The notes: a model not told the origin generated them from the sequence alone. Positions 9,078 through 18,099 are shown, counted from the first letter of the stretch. The stretch: 64,000 bases of DNA from Burkholderiaceae bacterium (GCA_016710525.1 JADJVQ010000014.1:62001-126000), one strand, 5' to 3'. Made by a program: numbers and translations.

Positions 9078-9127
9078 ACCCCATCATGTGGGGGCGATGC
9101 AGCCGTTTTCAACGTTTCGATGAACTA
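8017..9127 (-). mobile_element. IS630-family insertion sequence with TA target duplication
   Basis: About 1.1 kb element carrying one transposase gene. The ends are inverted repeats: 8016-8030 and the reverse complement of 9114-9128 agree at 13 of 15 positions (CTAGTTCA, two mismatches, GAAAC). The coordinates include a TA on each side (8017-8018 and 9126-9127), the target duplicated by IS630/Tc1-mariner elements. Removing the element and one TA rejoins the MaoC-type gene to its own TAG stop, 50 bases before livH. Confidence 0.88.
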
Positions 9128-9128
9128 G
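9114..9128 (-). repeat. IS630 terminal inverted repeat (MaoC side)
   Basis: Reverse complement reads CTAGTTCATCGAAAC, matching the left end except for two adjacent bases. The TA at 9126-9127 is the second copy of the target and forms the stop codon of the MaoC-type gene together with the first base of the element. Confidence 0.8.
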
Positions 9129-10022
9129 GGACCGATACCGCCCTCGCCGTCGATCACCCGCTCGTGGCGACTGTTTTCGCACCACACCCGGAATGCCCGC
9201 GGATCGCCGGCCACCGGCGCAGCCCATGCCGAGATAGGCTCGCCGACCCGGACCGGCCTGACGAACCGGACATCGAGGTGCCCGCCGTTCAGCCAGCGGC
9301 TCCCGTGATGCTGCAGCAAGAGCCGCGACAGCAGCGTCATCACCAGGCGCCCCTGAACGATGTTCACGCCAAACCGGGTGCCACGCGCGAACGCCGTGTC
9401 GACATGGATCGGGTCGAGCGCCCGCGCGACCTCGCCAAACGCCCGCACGCGGGCCATCGGGAAGATGTCGGTCAGCGGGCCGAGCGCCGCGCTCGCGTCC
9501 ACCGGACCGTGACCGTCTGCGCCCCGTTCGGCGCTATTCCGGGCGGTGCTGGCGGTGCTGGCGGTGCTGGCGGTGCTGGCGGGCACCTGGACGGCCGGCG
9601 CCGGCGGCGGACCGGCCCACAGGGACGCGGAAGACTGGGTGCCGGCCACGGCGCCCCGAGCCATCACGCAGTGTGGACAGGATCTCGAATCGGGGCTGGC
9701 CCTTCAGCGAGTCGATGCGCCCGCAGCGCGCATCCAGCGTCAACGACTCCCCGCGGCGCAGTGCGCGCAGCAACGACACCCGATGATCGAGCTGGATCGT
9801 GCCGCTGGGCCAGCGCCCGCCGAGGGAGGCCTTCACGAACCGGACCATCGTGGTGAAAAACGGCGGGGCGAGCCCTCCCCCGGCCTGGCGCGCGTACAGC
9901 GGATGAGACTCGCCGGTGGCCTCCAGGTAGGCGTCGATCGACGCCTCGTCGAGCACGATCGGCACGGCCGGGAACACTCGCCCTTCGGCAAGGCTGCTCC
10001 AGTCGAGAGTCGGTTCCAGCAT
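9125..10022 (-). pseudogene. MaoC-type (FAS1-like) dehydratase, frameshifted
   Basis: Two-domain hotdog-fold hydratase/dehydratase. The N-terminal half starts at ATG 10022 (MLEPTLDWSSLAEGRVF) and reads to STLRDGSG; the C-terminal half, in the next frame, carries LDPIHVDTAFARGTRFGVNIVQGRLV and ends at the TAG in the IS630 end. Removing one base from the run of four C at 9654-9657 joins them as STLRDGSGAVAGTQSS, giving about 298 aa, a normal fused length. The linker contains a 9-base tandem repeat. It probably hydrates an enoyl-CoA made in the adjacent pathway. Either a real pseudogene or a sequencing error; two separate overlapping genes are less likely. Confidence 0.75.
9542..9577 (+). repeat. 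Four tandem copies of a 9-base unit inside the MaoC-type gene
   Basis: The unit GGCGGTGCT occurs four times in a row without mismatch. In the coding frame of the minus strand it makes a Thr-Ala-Ser repeat in the linker between the two hotdog domains, where length changes by whole units would keep the frame. Confidence 0.85.
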
Positions 10023-10113
10023 GGCGGATCTCCGGGTACCGCAGTCCGCAGCACCGTCTCCAAGGCCTGCCACGGCGTCGTCCGGCGGATTGTAGCGGGC
10101 ACGCGCCCGACGT

Positions 10114-10141
10114 ACAGTGCTCCCTTGCCGGAAGGCACTGT
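10114..10141. promoter_or_regulatory. Inverted repeat in divergent promoter region, possible operator
   Basis: Perfect 7-bp inverted repeat ACAGTGC (10114-10120) and GCACTGT (10135-10141), centres 21 bases apart, that is two helical turns. It lies between the divergent MaoC/liv operon (starting at 10022) and the Bug receptor operon (starting at 10182), 41 bases before the latter. This position and spacing fit a dimeric regulator binding site; the regulator is not identified. An RNA hairpin is the alternative. Confidence 0.45.
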
Positions 10142-10181
10142 CAGCCCGAATCGCAGACCGGCCAAACCAGGAGTCCCCCCG

Positions 10182-11150
10182 ATGAGCGCATGGATCCGCA
10201 CCACTCTGGCCACGACGATGCTCCTGGTCGCGGCGGCCTCGGCAAGCGCTGACGACTTTCCGTCCCGCCCGATCACGATCGTGGTGCCTTTCGGCGCCGG
10301 CAGCGGATCGGACATCGCGGCCCGGTTTTACGCCCGTGCACTCAAGGAGAAACTCAACGCCACGGCCGTGGTCGACCTGAAACCCGGTGCGGCCGGCATG
10401 ATCGCCGGCCAGCTGGTCGCCCGGGCCGCGCCCGATGGCTATACCGTCCTGATGGGCAGCGGCACCGTCAATGCCGCGAACTATCCGCTGTTCCGCGATC
10501 AGATCGGCTACGGGCCGCAGCACTTCGCCACCGTCGCCACGATCTACGTCTCGCCGCCGCTGCTGCTGGCCAACCGCGGTCTGGCCGGCGACTCCGTCGC
10601 GGACCTCATTGCCGGTGCCCAACGCGCGCAGCGCAGGCTCGAGTGCGGCAGCGGGAACGCGGTCACTCAGGTTGCCTGCGAGCTGTTGCGCCGCAAGACC
10701 GGCGCCGACATCGTCAACGTGCCCTACAAGGGCAACGGCCAGTCGATGACCGATCTGGCCTCGGGGCAGATTGCGATCGCCTTCTCCGACATGGCCGCCG
10801 CCTCGCCTCATGTGACCCGCGGCGCAGCAAGGATCGTCGCGGTTCCCAGCGCCTCCCGCCTGCCCGGCCTGCCCGACGTCCGGACCTTGGCCGAGCAGGG
10901 TTTCTCCGACTTCGAGTTCATGTCCTGGAACACGCTGTATGTGCCGGTCGGCACACCGCAGGACGTGATCCGCAAGCTCAACGAAGCGGCCCGTCACATG
11001 CTTGCGTCGCCCGAATGGGACAAGCAGCGGGTCGCGTCCTTCGGACTGAAGGTCAGCGGCGATCAGCAGGAGTCCCAGGCTTTCGTGACCGCCGAACTGA
11101 TCCGATGGGAGCGCTATGTGCGCGAAACCGGCGTGAAGGGTGCACCGTGA
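10182..11150 (+). CDS. Bug-family (TctC) tripartite tricarboxylate receptor
   Basis: Periplasmic solute-binding protein, 322 aa from ATG 10182, preceded by CCAGGAG. A signal peptide (about 26 residues, ending ASASA-DD) is followed by the family pattern FPSRPITIVVPFGAGSGSD, then ARAAPDGYTVLMG and VNVPYKGNGQ. Bug proteins bind carboxylates for TTT transporters or two-component sensing; here no membrane subunits are present, as is common in Burkholderiales. It overlaps the enoyl-CoA hydratase by four bases, which suggests a role in the same acid catabolism. Confidence 0.92.
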   Translation: MSAWIRTTLATTMLLVAAASASADDFPSRPITIVVPFGAGSGSDIAARFYARALKEKLNATAVVDLKPGAAGMIAGQLVARAAPDGYTVLMGSGTVNAANYPLFRDQIGYGPQHFATVATIYVSPPLLLANRGLAGDSVADLIAGAQRAQRRLECGSGNAVTQVACELLRRKTGADIVNVPYKGNGQSMTDLASGQIAIAFSDMAAASPHVTRGAARIVAVPSASRLPGLPDVRTLAEQGFSDFEFMSWNTLYVPVGTPQDVIRKLNEAARHMLASPEWDKQRVASFGLKVSGDQQESQAFVTAELIRWERYVRETGVKGAP

Positions 11151-12028
11151 GCAGGATCGATACGATGAGTCCCCCGCCTCCAGGCAACCCGGCGACCTCG
11201 GGTGACGACACCTCGCTGCTGCGGTTGCGCGACGAGGGCGCAAGCCGAATCCTCACGCTTGACCGCCCCGGCAAGCGCAATGCGCTGAACGATGCGCTGC
11301 TGGAAAGGCTGTGCGATGCCCTGCGCCAGGCGCAGGCCGATCCGCAGGTGCGCACCATCATCCTGGAGGGCGCCGGCACCGGATTCTGTTCGGGGCGCGA
11401 TCAGAAGGACGCCGGCAATGCCGAGTCGTCCAGGGCCCTGCTGCAGGACGGCACGCTCGAAGGCACGGTGGGCGTCTTCACCAAGGCGCTTGCCCTGCTG
11501 ATCGATTCGCGCAAACCCACCATCGCGTCGGTGCACGGATTCGCGCTCGCCGGCGGTCAGGCGCTCACGCTCGCCTGCGACTTCGTGGTGGCCGAGCACG
11601 GCGCACGCTTCGGCAACCCCGAGATGCAGTTCGGATTTCCGGCGGCGATGAACACGGTGCTGCTGGCACGCCATCTGGGGCGGCGCAAGGCGCTGGAGAT
11701 CGCGATGACCGGGTCAATCTACCTCGCCGAGGACTATGCGGCACTGGGCCTGATCAACCGGCTGGCCGAACCCGGGCAGCGCAGCGCCGCCACCCAGGCG
11801 TTTGCCGAGCAGCTGAATGCCCTCGCGCCCTGGGCGGTGAGCCGGACCAAACAATTGCTGCGCGCCGTCGAGCACACCGGCATCGACGAATCACTCGACG
11901 CGGGTGATGCGCTCAATCAGCTGCTGCGCGCGAACGCCCAGCTCGCACCGGTCTTCGAAGATCCCGACGCAACGCGGGCCCGGCTGCAGCGCCAGGTGGC
12001 TGGCGCTGCAAAGCCGGCCACCCCCTGA
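11147..12028 (+). CDS. Enoyl-CoA hydratase/isomerase family protein
   Basis: Crotonase-fold enzyme acting on acyl-CoA thioesters. Visible are LTLDRPGKRNALN, the oxyanion-hole segments GAGTGFCSGRD and HGFALAGGQALTLACD, and FGNPEMQFGFPAAMN. The frame overlaps the Bug receptor stop through a GTG at 11147 (GTGA); an ATG six codons later (11165) is the alternative start. With GTG the protein is 293 aa, slightly longer than usual because of the N-terminal extension. It lies between the receptor and a CoA-transferase, in a small operon for uptake and CoA-dependent degradation of an acid. Confidence 0.88.
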   Translation: MSRIDTMSPPPPGNPATSGDDTSLLRLRDEGASRILTLDRPGKRNALNDALLERLCDALRQAQADPQVRTIILEGAGTGFCSGRDQKDAGNAESSRALLQDGTLEGTVGVFTKALALLIDSRKPTIASVHGFALAGGQALTLACDFVVAEHGARFGNPEMQFGFPAAMNTVLLARHLGRRKALEIAMTGSIYLAEDYAALGLINRLAEPGQRSAATQAFAEQLNALAPWAVSRTKQLLRAVEHTGIDESLDAGDALNQLLRANAQLAPVFEDPDATRARLQRQVAGAAKPATP

Positions 12029-12097
12029 CGATTCCCCGGCCTCGTGCGCCATCCCCGCGATCGCCTCACCCACCCGCCTGCAGACTGACCTCCGCCC

Positions 12098-13333
12098 ATG
12101 ACCACCGCCCCCGATTCCATGCCCCGCGATGATGCCAACGGCCCCGAAGCGGGCACCCTGTCCGGCGTGCGCGTGCTCGAGTTCACCGCACTGATCGCCG
12201 GTCCGTCGGCCGCGCGCTACCTGTCGGACCACGGAGCGGAGGTAATCAAGATCGAGCGCTTCCCGAATGGCGATGTGTCGCGCGTGACCAACCGGCTGAG
12301 CGCCGGGCGCAGCGCGATGTTCGTGCAGCACAACGCGGGCAAGCAGGGCTTGTGCGTGGACCTCAGCCGTCCGGAGGGCCTGGCGATCGCGCGCGACCTG
12401 GTGCGCAAATCCGACGTCGTCATCGAAGCGTTCACGCCCGGCGTGATGGCCAAGCTCGGGCTTGGGTACGATCAGCTCAGGCAGCTGAACCCGAAGATCA
12501 TCTTGTGCTCGATCAGCGGCTTCGGCCAGAACGGCCCCAATGCGCAGCGTCCGGGCTACGCGCACATCGCGCACTCGATGACCGGCTGGCTGGCGATGCA
12601 GTTCCTGCATCGCGATCCGCCGGAGCGGCCGCGCGGGCCAGGCATTGCGATCGCCGACGTGATCGCCGGCATCACCGCGTTCGGCGCCATCTGTGCGGCG
12701 CTCTTCAAGCGCGAACGCACCGGCCGGGGCGAGCGGATCGACGTGTCGCTGTTCGATTCGCTGTTCGCGGCCAATGATGAAACCCTGCAGCGCTGCCTGA
12801 TCGACGGCACGGTGAATCCGGGCTACCACCCGGTCCATCAGACCCGCGACGGCTACGTCACCGCCAACATCGGCCCGGACTTCCGCGCCTGGCAGAACAT
12901 CTGCAAGGCGATGGGCCGCACCGAGCTGCTCGAAGACCCCAGGTATGCCAGCCTGGAGGCCGTGCAGGCGAATCGGGTGCAGGCCACCGACCTGCTGGCC
13001 GGCTGGCTGGCCACGCTGACCAGCGACGAGGCCGACCGCATCCTGACCGAACACCATGTGGTGGTCGGGGTGCTCAAGACCGTGCAGCAGGCGGTCCGCC
13101 AGCCACAGGTGATGGCGCGGGGCATGATCGCACCCGTCGACGACCCGGTACTGGGCCGCATCGACGTGATCAACGCCGCGGCCAAATTCGACGATGCGCA
13201 CGTGGGCGTGCGCGGGCCGGCGCCCACGCTGGGCCAGCACAACCAGGCCGTGCTGCGCGACCTGCTGGGCTACGACGAAGCGGCCATTGCGGCGCTGACG
13301 ACCAGCGGCGTGCTGCGGCAGGAAGTGATGTGA
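12098..13333 (+). CDS. Family III (CaiB/BaiF) CoA-transferase
   Basis: Transfers CoA between organic acids, 411 aa, the usual length. The N-terminus GVRVLEFTALIAGPSAARYLSDHGAEVIKIE, NKQ-type lysine context QHNAGKQGLCVDLS, and ERIDVSLFDSLFA containing the catalytic Asp are typical. It follows the enoyl-CoA hydratase after 69 bases on the same strand. The substrate cannot be read from the sequence; together with the Bug receptor and hydratase it suggests activation of an imported carboxylate. Confidence 0.92.
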   Translation: MTTAPDSMPRDDANGPEAGTLSGVRVLEFTALIAGPSAARYLSDHGAEVIKIERFPNGDVSRVTNRLSAGRSAMFVQHNAGKQGLCVDLSRPEGLAIARDLVRKSDVVIEAFTPGVMAKLGLGYDQLRQLNPKIILCSISGFGQNGPNAQRPGYAHIAHSMTGWLAMQFLHRDPPERPRGPGIAIADVIAGITAFGAICAALFKRERTGRGERIDVSLFDSLFAANDETLQRCLIDGTVNPGYHPVHQTRDGYVTANIGPDFRAWQNICKAMGRTELLEDPRYASLEAVQANRVQATDLLAGWLATLTSDEADRILTEHHVVVGVLKTVQQAVRQPQVMARGMIAPVDDPVLGRIDVINAAAKFDDAHVGVRGPAPTLGQHNQAVLRDLLGYDEAAIAALTTSGVLRQEVM

Positions 13334-13397
13334 AGACCGATCCGTCTGACGCAAGAGGCCGGGTTCCCGACCGGGTGCGGCGGCGGCGATGACGCGC

Positions 13398-14147
13398 TCA
13401 GAGCACCTTGCCCACGAAGGCCGCCGCGGCGATCAGCAGCACCGCGCCCACCGCCCGCCCGAGCAGTCGGCCGGGCAGCAGCCGGGCCACCCGCTGCCCC
13501 ATCAGCATACCCGGCACCATCATCGCCCCGATCGACAAGCCTGCCGCGACATCGACGCTGCCGGCCAGCCAGTTTCCGGCGCTCGCCATCGCAGCGATCG
13601 GCAGCTGAACCAGCTGACCGAGCGCGATCGCCTCCAGCAGCGGCATGCCGCGCCAGGCCATCCAGGGGGTCAGGATCATCGGTCCGCCGGTGCCGGTGAG
13701 TGCCGAGGCGAAGCCGGTGGCAAAGCCCGTGGGCGCACCCGCAGCCACTGCGGGCGCCCCCGCTGCGGGCTGGGGCTGCGCCCGTTCGCCTGCGCGAACC
13801 AGGCGCCAGCCGACGAAGGCCAGCGCGCCGGCCAGCACCACGAAGACCAACCGCTCGGGCACGAACGACAGCACGAGCGCACCGGCCAGCGCGCCCGGCA
13901 CGGTGGCCAGCACCAGCCAGGTGTCGGCGAGCGCCGTGCGTCGACGCGACCGGGCCGCCACGATCAGGGCCACCGCACCCGGCAGCACGAAGGCCAGCAT
14001 CGTGATGCCCAGAGCCGCGTGAACCGGCAATCCGATCGCATGGGTCAACCAGGGCGTCAGCAGCACGCCACCCACACCGATCGCACCGATCAGCGCCCCG
14101 ACGAACAAGGCGACAGCCAGCGTTTGAAGCAGGTCATCCGGATTCAT
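13398..14147 (-). CDS. TauE/SafE-family membrane transporter
   Basis: Integral membrane protein, 249 aa from ATG 14147 (MNPDDLLQ), with about eight hydrophobic helices and the paired motifs GALIGAIGVGGVLLTP and GFASALTGTGGPMILTP that mark the two halves of TauE/SafE (DUF81) proteins. These export sulfite or organosulfonates, or carry other anions. An upstream in-frame extension exists but lacks family similarity. It is convergent with the CoA-transferase and divergent from the SnoaL-like gene; the substrate is unknown. Confidence 0.88.
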   Translation of the reverse strand: MNPDDLLQTLAVALFVGALIGAIGVGGVLLTPWLTHAIGLPVHAALGITMLAFVLPGAVALIVAARSRRRTALADTWLVLATVPGALAGALVLSFVPERLVFVVLAGALAFVGWRLVRAGERAQPQPAAGAPAVAAGAPTGFATGFASALTGTGGPMILTPWMAWRGMPLLEAIALGQLVQLPIAAMASAGNWLAGSVDVAAGLSIGAMMVPGMLMGQRVARLLPGRLLGRAVGAVLLIAAAAFVGKVL

Positions 14148-14239
14148 CGGGCGCCTTGGCGAATGCTCGACAGACGCCTGCCGGGCGACCCCGATTGAAT
14201 CACACCGCACGCGAGCCCAATTAATAAGGGAGGCCCAGA

Positions 14240-14626
14240 ATGGACGACATTGCCGCGACACAGGTCATGCAGCGCTTCGGGAAGGCATTCTTCAACCGCG
14301 ATCCGGCGCTGCTGGCCCAGGCCATCACAGCGGACGCGCAGTGGCATTTCGCATTCGGGCCCGACAGCCCCGACGGCCGCGTACGCACGGGCGTCGATGG
14401 CTTCCTGCAGGGCGCCCGCGAGAACGACGCCCTGTTCGAGCGCCTGCGATTCAACGACGTCGTGTGCCGCGGTTTCGGTGCGGACCAGATCGTGATGACC
14501 TATCTGATCGACGGTCAGCACCGTGGCGGGGATGCGTTCTCGCTGCGGGGCATCGAGCTCATCACGGTGCGCGACGGCAAGCTCGCCCGCAAGGATGTGT
14601 TCTGGAAACAATCGCGGCCTGCCTGA
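14240..14626 (+). CDS. SnoaL-like (NTF2-fold) protein
   Basis: Small cytoplasmic protein, 128 aa, of the NTF2/SnoaL fold: N-terminal helix with MQRFGKAFFNRDPALLAQAITADAQW, then a curved sheet ending ITVRDGKLARKDVFWKQ. A strong AAGGGAGG ribosome binding site precedes ATG 14240. Such proteins are cyclases, isomerases or ligand-binding proteins; nothing here fixes the function. It is divergent from the TauE-type gene and convergent with the M16 peptidase. Confidence 0.8.
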   Translation: MDDIAATQVMQRFGKAFFNRDPALLAQAITADAQWHFAFGPDSPDGRVRTGVDGFLQGARENDALFERLRFNDVVCRGFGADQIVMTYLIDGQHRGGDAFSLRGIELITVRDGKLARKDVFWKQSRPA

Positions 14627-14671
14627 GCGGGCCACAACTTCCCTGCCGATCGCGGCACACGGGCGGCCCGA

Positions 14672-15943
14672 TCAGCCCGCCATCGCCCGCTCGAGCAGCG
14701 TCTCGGGATTGCCGCGCCCGGCCCGCCCCGCCAGCGTCAGCGTCGGACGCGCGCTCAGCATCTCGGCGGTGGCGGCGCGCAGCGCCGCTTCGTCGATGGC
14801 CAGCGTCTGCGCAAGCCGCTCGCCGGGCAGCACGATGCGATCGTGCATCAGCAGGTCGCGGCCCAGCCACTCGGCCAATGAGGCCGGCCGCTCGAGGCTG
14901 CGCGCCAGGCGCATCGCCTGCTGGTTGCGGCTGCGCTCGACGTCGTCGGCGTCGATGCGACGCGCCGCCGAATGGACCACGTCCAGCGTGACGTGCAGCA
15001 GCTCGCGCAGGTTGCGCGGCGACACGCCCGCCGTCACCTGCAGCAGGCCACCGTCCTCGAGACCGTCGGTCCAGGCGTCGATCTGGTAGGCCAGGCCGCG
15101 CTGCTCGCGCACCGCCTGGAACAGAGGCGAGGACATCCCCCCGCCGAGCAGTTCACCCAGCAGCTCGTAGGTGGCGTGGCGCGGATCGGTGCGGCCCGGG
15201 ATCGGCCAGCCCAGCACGACCGAGGTCTGCTCGGTGTCGTCGTCGAGGTGCTTGAATCCGCCGACGTAACGGGCCTTCACACGCGGCAGCGGTTCACCGG
15301 CGGGCAGGTGGCCGAAGCGCTGCTCGACCATCGCCACGAAACGGTCGTGATCGACCCCGCCCACCCCGGTGATCACCAGGTTGCTCGCCGTGCAATGGCG
15401 CCGCTGATGCGCCAGCAGATCGTCGCGCGTGATGCGGCGCACATTGCGCGCGCTGCCCATGATCGGGCGGCCCAGCGGCTGGCGCGCGAAGGCGAGTGCA
15501 TCGAATGCGTCTTGTGCCACCGACTCGGGGTCGTCGGCCGCGTCGCCCAGCTCCTGAAGGATCACCCGGCGCTCGCGCTCGATCTCGTCGGCCGGAAACA
15601 CCGAACGGGTCAGCACGTCGGCGAGCACGTCCAGCGCGGTGTCGGCGTGCTCGGCCAGCATCACTGTCTCGCAGGCGGTGTGGTCCTTGGCGGTGTAGGC
15701 ATTGATCGAGCCGCCCACGCGCTCGATTTCCAGCGTGATGGCCCGGGCATCGCGCTGCTCGGTGCCCTTGAACACCATGTGCTCGAAGAAGTGCGACAGG
15801 CCGTTCAGCGGCGCCGGCTCGTCGCGCGAACCGACCCGCAGGTAGGCGCTGATCGCGACGGTACGAAAACCCGGCATCAGCGCGGTCGCGATCCGCAGCC
15901 CATTGGGCAGCGTGGTGGTGCGAACGTCCGGATCGATGCTCAT
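14672..15943 (-). CDS. M16-family zinc metallopeptidase
   Basis: Pitrilysin/mitochondrial-processing-peptidase family enzyme, 423 aa from ATG 15943 (MSIDPDVRTTTLPNG). The inverted zinc motif HxxEH is HFFEH (in GLSHFFEHMVFKGTEQR), with the further Glu ligand in the following helix region (SINAYTAKDHTACETVML), and the C-terminal domain has REQRGLAYQIDAW. This is the single-gene cytoplasmic type, not the periplasmic pair. It starts far from, and divergent to, the PHA synthase. Function is probably peptide turnover. Confidence 0.9.
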   Translation of the reverse strand: MSIDPDVRTTTLPNGLRIATALMPGFRTVAISAYLRVGSRDEPAPLNGLSHFFEHMVFKGTEQRDARAITLEIERVGGSINAYTAKDHTACETVMLAEHADTALDVLADVLTRSVFPADEIERERRVILQELGDAADDPESVAQDAFDALAFARQPLGRPIMGSARNVRRITRDDLLAHQRRHCTASNLVITGVGGVDHDRFVAMVEQRFGHLPAGEPLPRVKARYVGGFKHLDDDTEQTSVVLGWPIPGRTDPRHATYELLGELLGGGMSSPLFQAVREQRGLAYQIDAWTDGLEDGGLLQVTAGVSPRNLRELLHVTLDVVHSAARRIDADDVERSRNQQAMRLARSLERPASLAEWLGRDLLMHDRIVLPGERLAQTLAIDEAALRAATAEMLSARPTLTLAGRAGRGNPETLLERAMAG

Positions 15944-16211
15944 CGCGGCAACGACAGGCGTGCGCCGATGGCGGCACGGTCGGCGCCGCCAACGCGGCGG
16001 CGGGTGATGGGTACGGTCATGCGAGGGGTCTCCAGATTCGCGGGGTGGCGCGACTCGCGCCCAGCCCGCCAGTCGCGATCGTCTCATGGCCGGCACCGGG
16101 CAGCCCGCAGCAACCCGACTCGTGACTGAGCGAAATCAATGCGGACCCGAGTTTCGAGTGACAGACTCATGGATTGGCCGGATCGACCGGTCGCCCTGTC
16201 CAGGCCCTGTC

Positions 16212-18086
16212 ATGCGCCTTCGCCCCACTCCGGCCAGCAAGGCCGCAGATCCTGCCGCGGCCCTGTCGCCCGGGCTGCCCGCCACTCCCGAGCCCGCCGT
16301 GCCGCGCCCGCTGGTCGGGCTGCCGCTGGAACGCGACTCGTTCGCCGCAACCGCCTTGTGGGATGTCGTCGATCGCGCCGTTCATGCCGGCACGGCCCGC
16401 GCAACCGGCGGGGTCTCGCCGGCAGCGTTGACGCAAGCCTGGATGGACTGGGCGATCCACCTCGCGGCCGCGCCCGGCAAGCGCATGCTGCTGGCCCAGA
16501 AGGCTCAACGCAAAACCATGCGATTCGCCAGCTACGCGCTGAACTGCGCGCTCACCAGCACCCAGCGCGGCCATGCCGGCGCGACGCGCTGCATCGAGCC
16601 CCTGCCGCAGGACAAGCGCTTCGCCTCCGACGGCTGGTCGCAGTGGCCGTTCAATCTGATCCATCAGGGCTTCCTGCTGAACCAGCAGTTCTGGCACAAC
16701 GCCACGACCGATGTCCGTGGCGTCACTGCGCAGCACGAAAATCTCGTTCAATTCACCGCGCGCCAGATGCTGGACGTGTTCTCGCCCTCCAATTTCCTGC
16801 TGACGAACCCGGACGTGCTGCAAAAAACGGTGGCGTCGGGCGGCATGAATCTGATCGCGGGCATGCACAACCTGCTCGACGACCTGCAGCGCCAGGGGTC
16901 GGGCGGCAAGCCCGCCGGCACCGAGGCGTTCGTGCCCGGGCGCGATGTCGCGATCACGCCCGGCAAGGTCGTGTACCGCAACCGGCTGATCGAACTGATC
17001 CAATACGCCCCGGCCACGGGCCAGGTGCGCCCCGAGCCGATCCTGATCGTGCCGGCCTGGATCATGAAGTACTACATCCTCGACCTGAGCCCGAACAACT
17101 CGCTGGTCCGACATCTGACACAGCAGGGGTTCACCGTCTTCATGATCTCGTGGCGCAACCCTCAGCCCGAGGACCGTGATCTCGGCATGGACGACTACCG
17201 CCAGTCCGGCGTGATGGCTGCGCTCGACGCGATCTCGGCCATCGTGCCCGGATGCCGGATCCACGCGACCGGTTACTGCCTGGGCGGCACGATGCTGTCG
17301 ATCGCGGCGTCGGCGATGGCACGCGACGGCGACACCCGTCTGGCCACGATCTCGATGTTCGCGGCCCAGACTGACTTCAAGGAGGCCGGCGAGCTGACCC
17401 TGTTCATCGACGAGAGCCAGCTCAGTTTTCTAGAGGACATGATGTGGGAGCAGGGCTACCTGGACGCCGGACAGATGGCCGGCGCCTTCCAGACCCTGCG
17501 CTCCAACGACCTGGTCTGGTCGCGCATCGTGCACGAGTATCTGATGGGCGAGCGTCCGACGCTCAGCGACCTGATGGCCTGGAACGCCGACACCACCCGG
17601 ATGCCCTACCGGATGCACAGCGAGTACCTGCGCCAGCTGTTCCTGAACAACGACCTGGCCGAGGGTCGCTTCAAGGTCGCAGGCCGGCCGATCGCGCTGA
17701 CCGACCTGCGCGCGCCGATCTTCGCGGTCGGGACCGAGCAGGACCACGTCGCCCCCTGGCGGTCCGCCTTCAAGATCCATCTGCTGACCGACACCGACAT
17801 CACCTTCGTGCTGACCGGCGGCGGCCACAACGCCGGCATCGTGTCCGAGCCCGGCCATCGTCACCGCGCCTATCGGGTGCTCGAGAAACGGGCCGAGGAG
17901 CGCTATCGCGACCCCGAGGCCTGGCTCGACGCCGCTACGCCGAACGAGGGATCGTGGTGGCCCGAATGGGTGGCGTGGCTGCGCCAGCGATCGGGCGAAC
18001 CGACGGCGCCACCCCCGATGGGTGCGCCGTCGATCGGCTATGCGCCCTTGTGCGATGCGCCCGGGACGTATGTGATGCAGGCCTGA
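16212..18086 (+). CDS. phaC: Class I poly(3-hydroxyalkanoate) synthase
   Basis: Polymerises hydroxyacyl-CoA into PHA storage granules, 624 aa. The alpha/beta-hydrolase catalytic triad is visible: C356 in the lipase-like box GYCLGG, D511 in TEQDHVAPW and H539 in GGGHNAGI. The N-terminal PhaC domain (FNLIHQGFLLNQQFW, VQFTARQMLDVFSPSNF) is complete. The start at 16212 is the likely one, but the frame is open to 16086 and no strong ribosome binding site settles it. There is no phaA, phaB or phasin gene next to it, so this may be an additional synthase of the genome. Confidence 0.93.
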   Translation: MRLRPTPASKAADPAAALSPGLPATPEPAVPRPLVGLPLERDSFAATALWDVVDRAVHAGTARATGGVSPAALTQAWMDWAIHLAAAPGKRMLLAQKAQRKTMRFASYALNCALTSTQRGHAGATRCIEPLPQDKRFASDGWSQWPFNLIHQGFLLNQQFWHNATTDVRGVTAQHENLVQFTARQMLDVFSPSNFLLTNPDVLQKTVASGGMNLIAGMHNLLDDLQRQGSGGKPAGTEAFVPGRDVAITPGKVVYRNRLIELIQYAPATGQVRPEPILIVPAWIMKYYILDLSPNNSLVRHLTQQGFTVFMISWRNPQPEDRDLGMDDYRQSGVMAALDAISAIVPGCRIHATGYCLGGTMLSIAASAMARDGDTRLATISMFAAQTDFKEAGELTLFIDESQLSFLEDMMWEQGYLDAGQMAGAFQTLRSNDLVWSRIVHEYLMGERPTLSDLMAWNADTTRMPYRMHSEYLRQLFLNNDLAEGRFKVAGRPIALTDLRAPIFAVGTEQDHVAPWRSAFKIHLLTDTDITFVLTGGGHNAGIVSEPGHRHRAYRVLEKRAEERYRDPEAWLDAATPNEGSWWPEWVAWLRQRSGEPTAPPPMGAPSIGYAPLCDAPGTYVMQA

Positions 18087-18099
18087 GCCCGACAGACTC

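Noticed and set aside
8016..9128. IS630 element as a gene disruption
   Set aside because: The insertion sits in the stop codon and leaves the MaoC-type coding sequence unchanged; the defect of that gene is the separate frameshift near 9655.
9546..10181. Upstream extension of the Bug receptor frame at 10182
   Set aside because: The signal peptide and ribosome binding site place the start at 10182; the upstream part overlaps the MaoC-type gene antisense and has no similarity to receptors.
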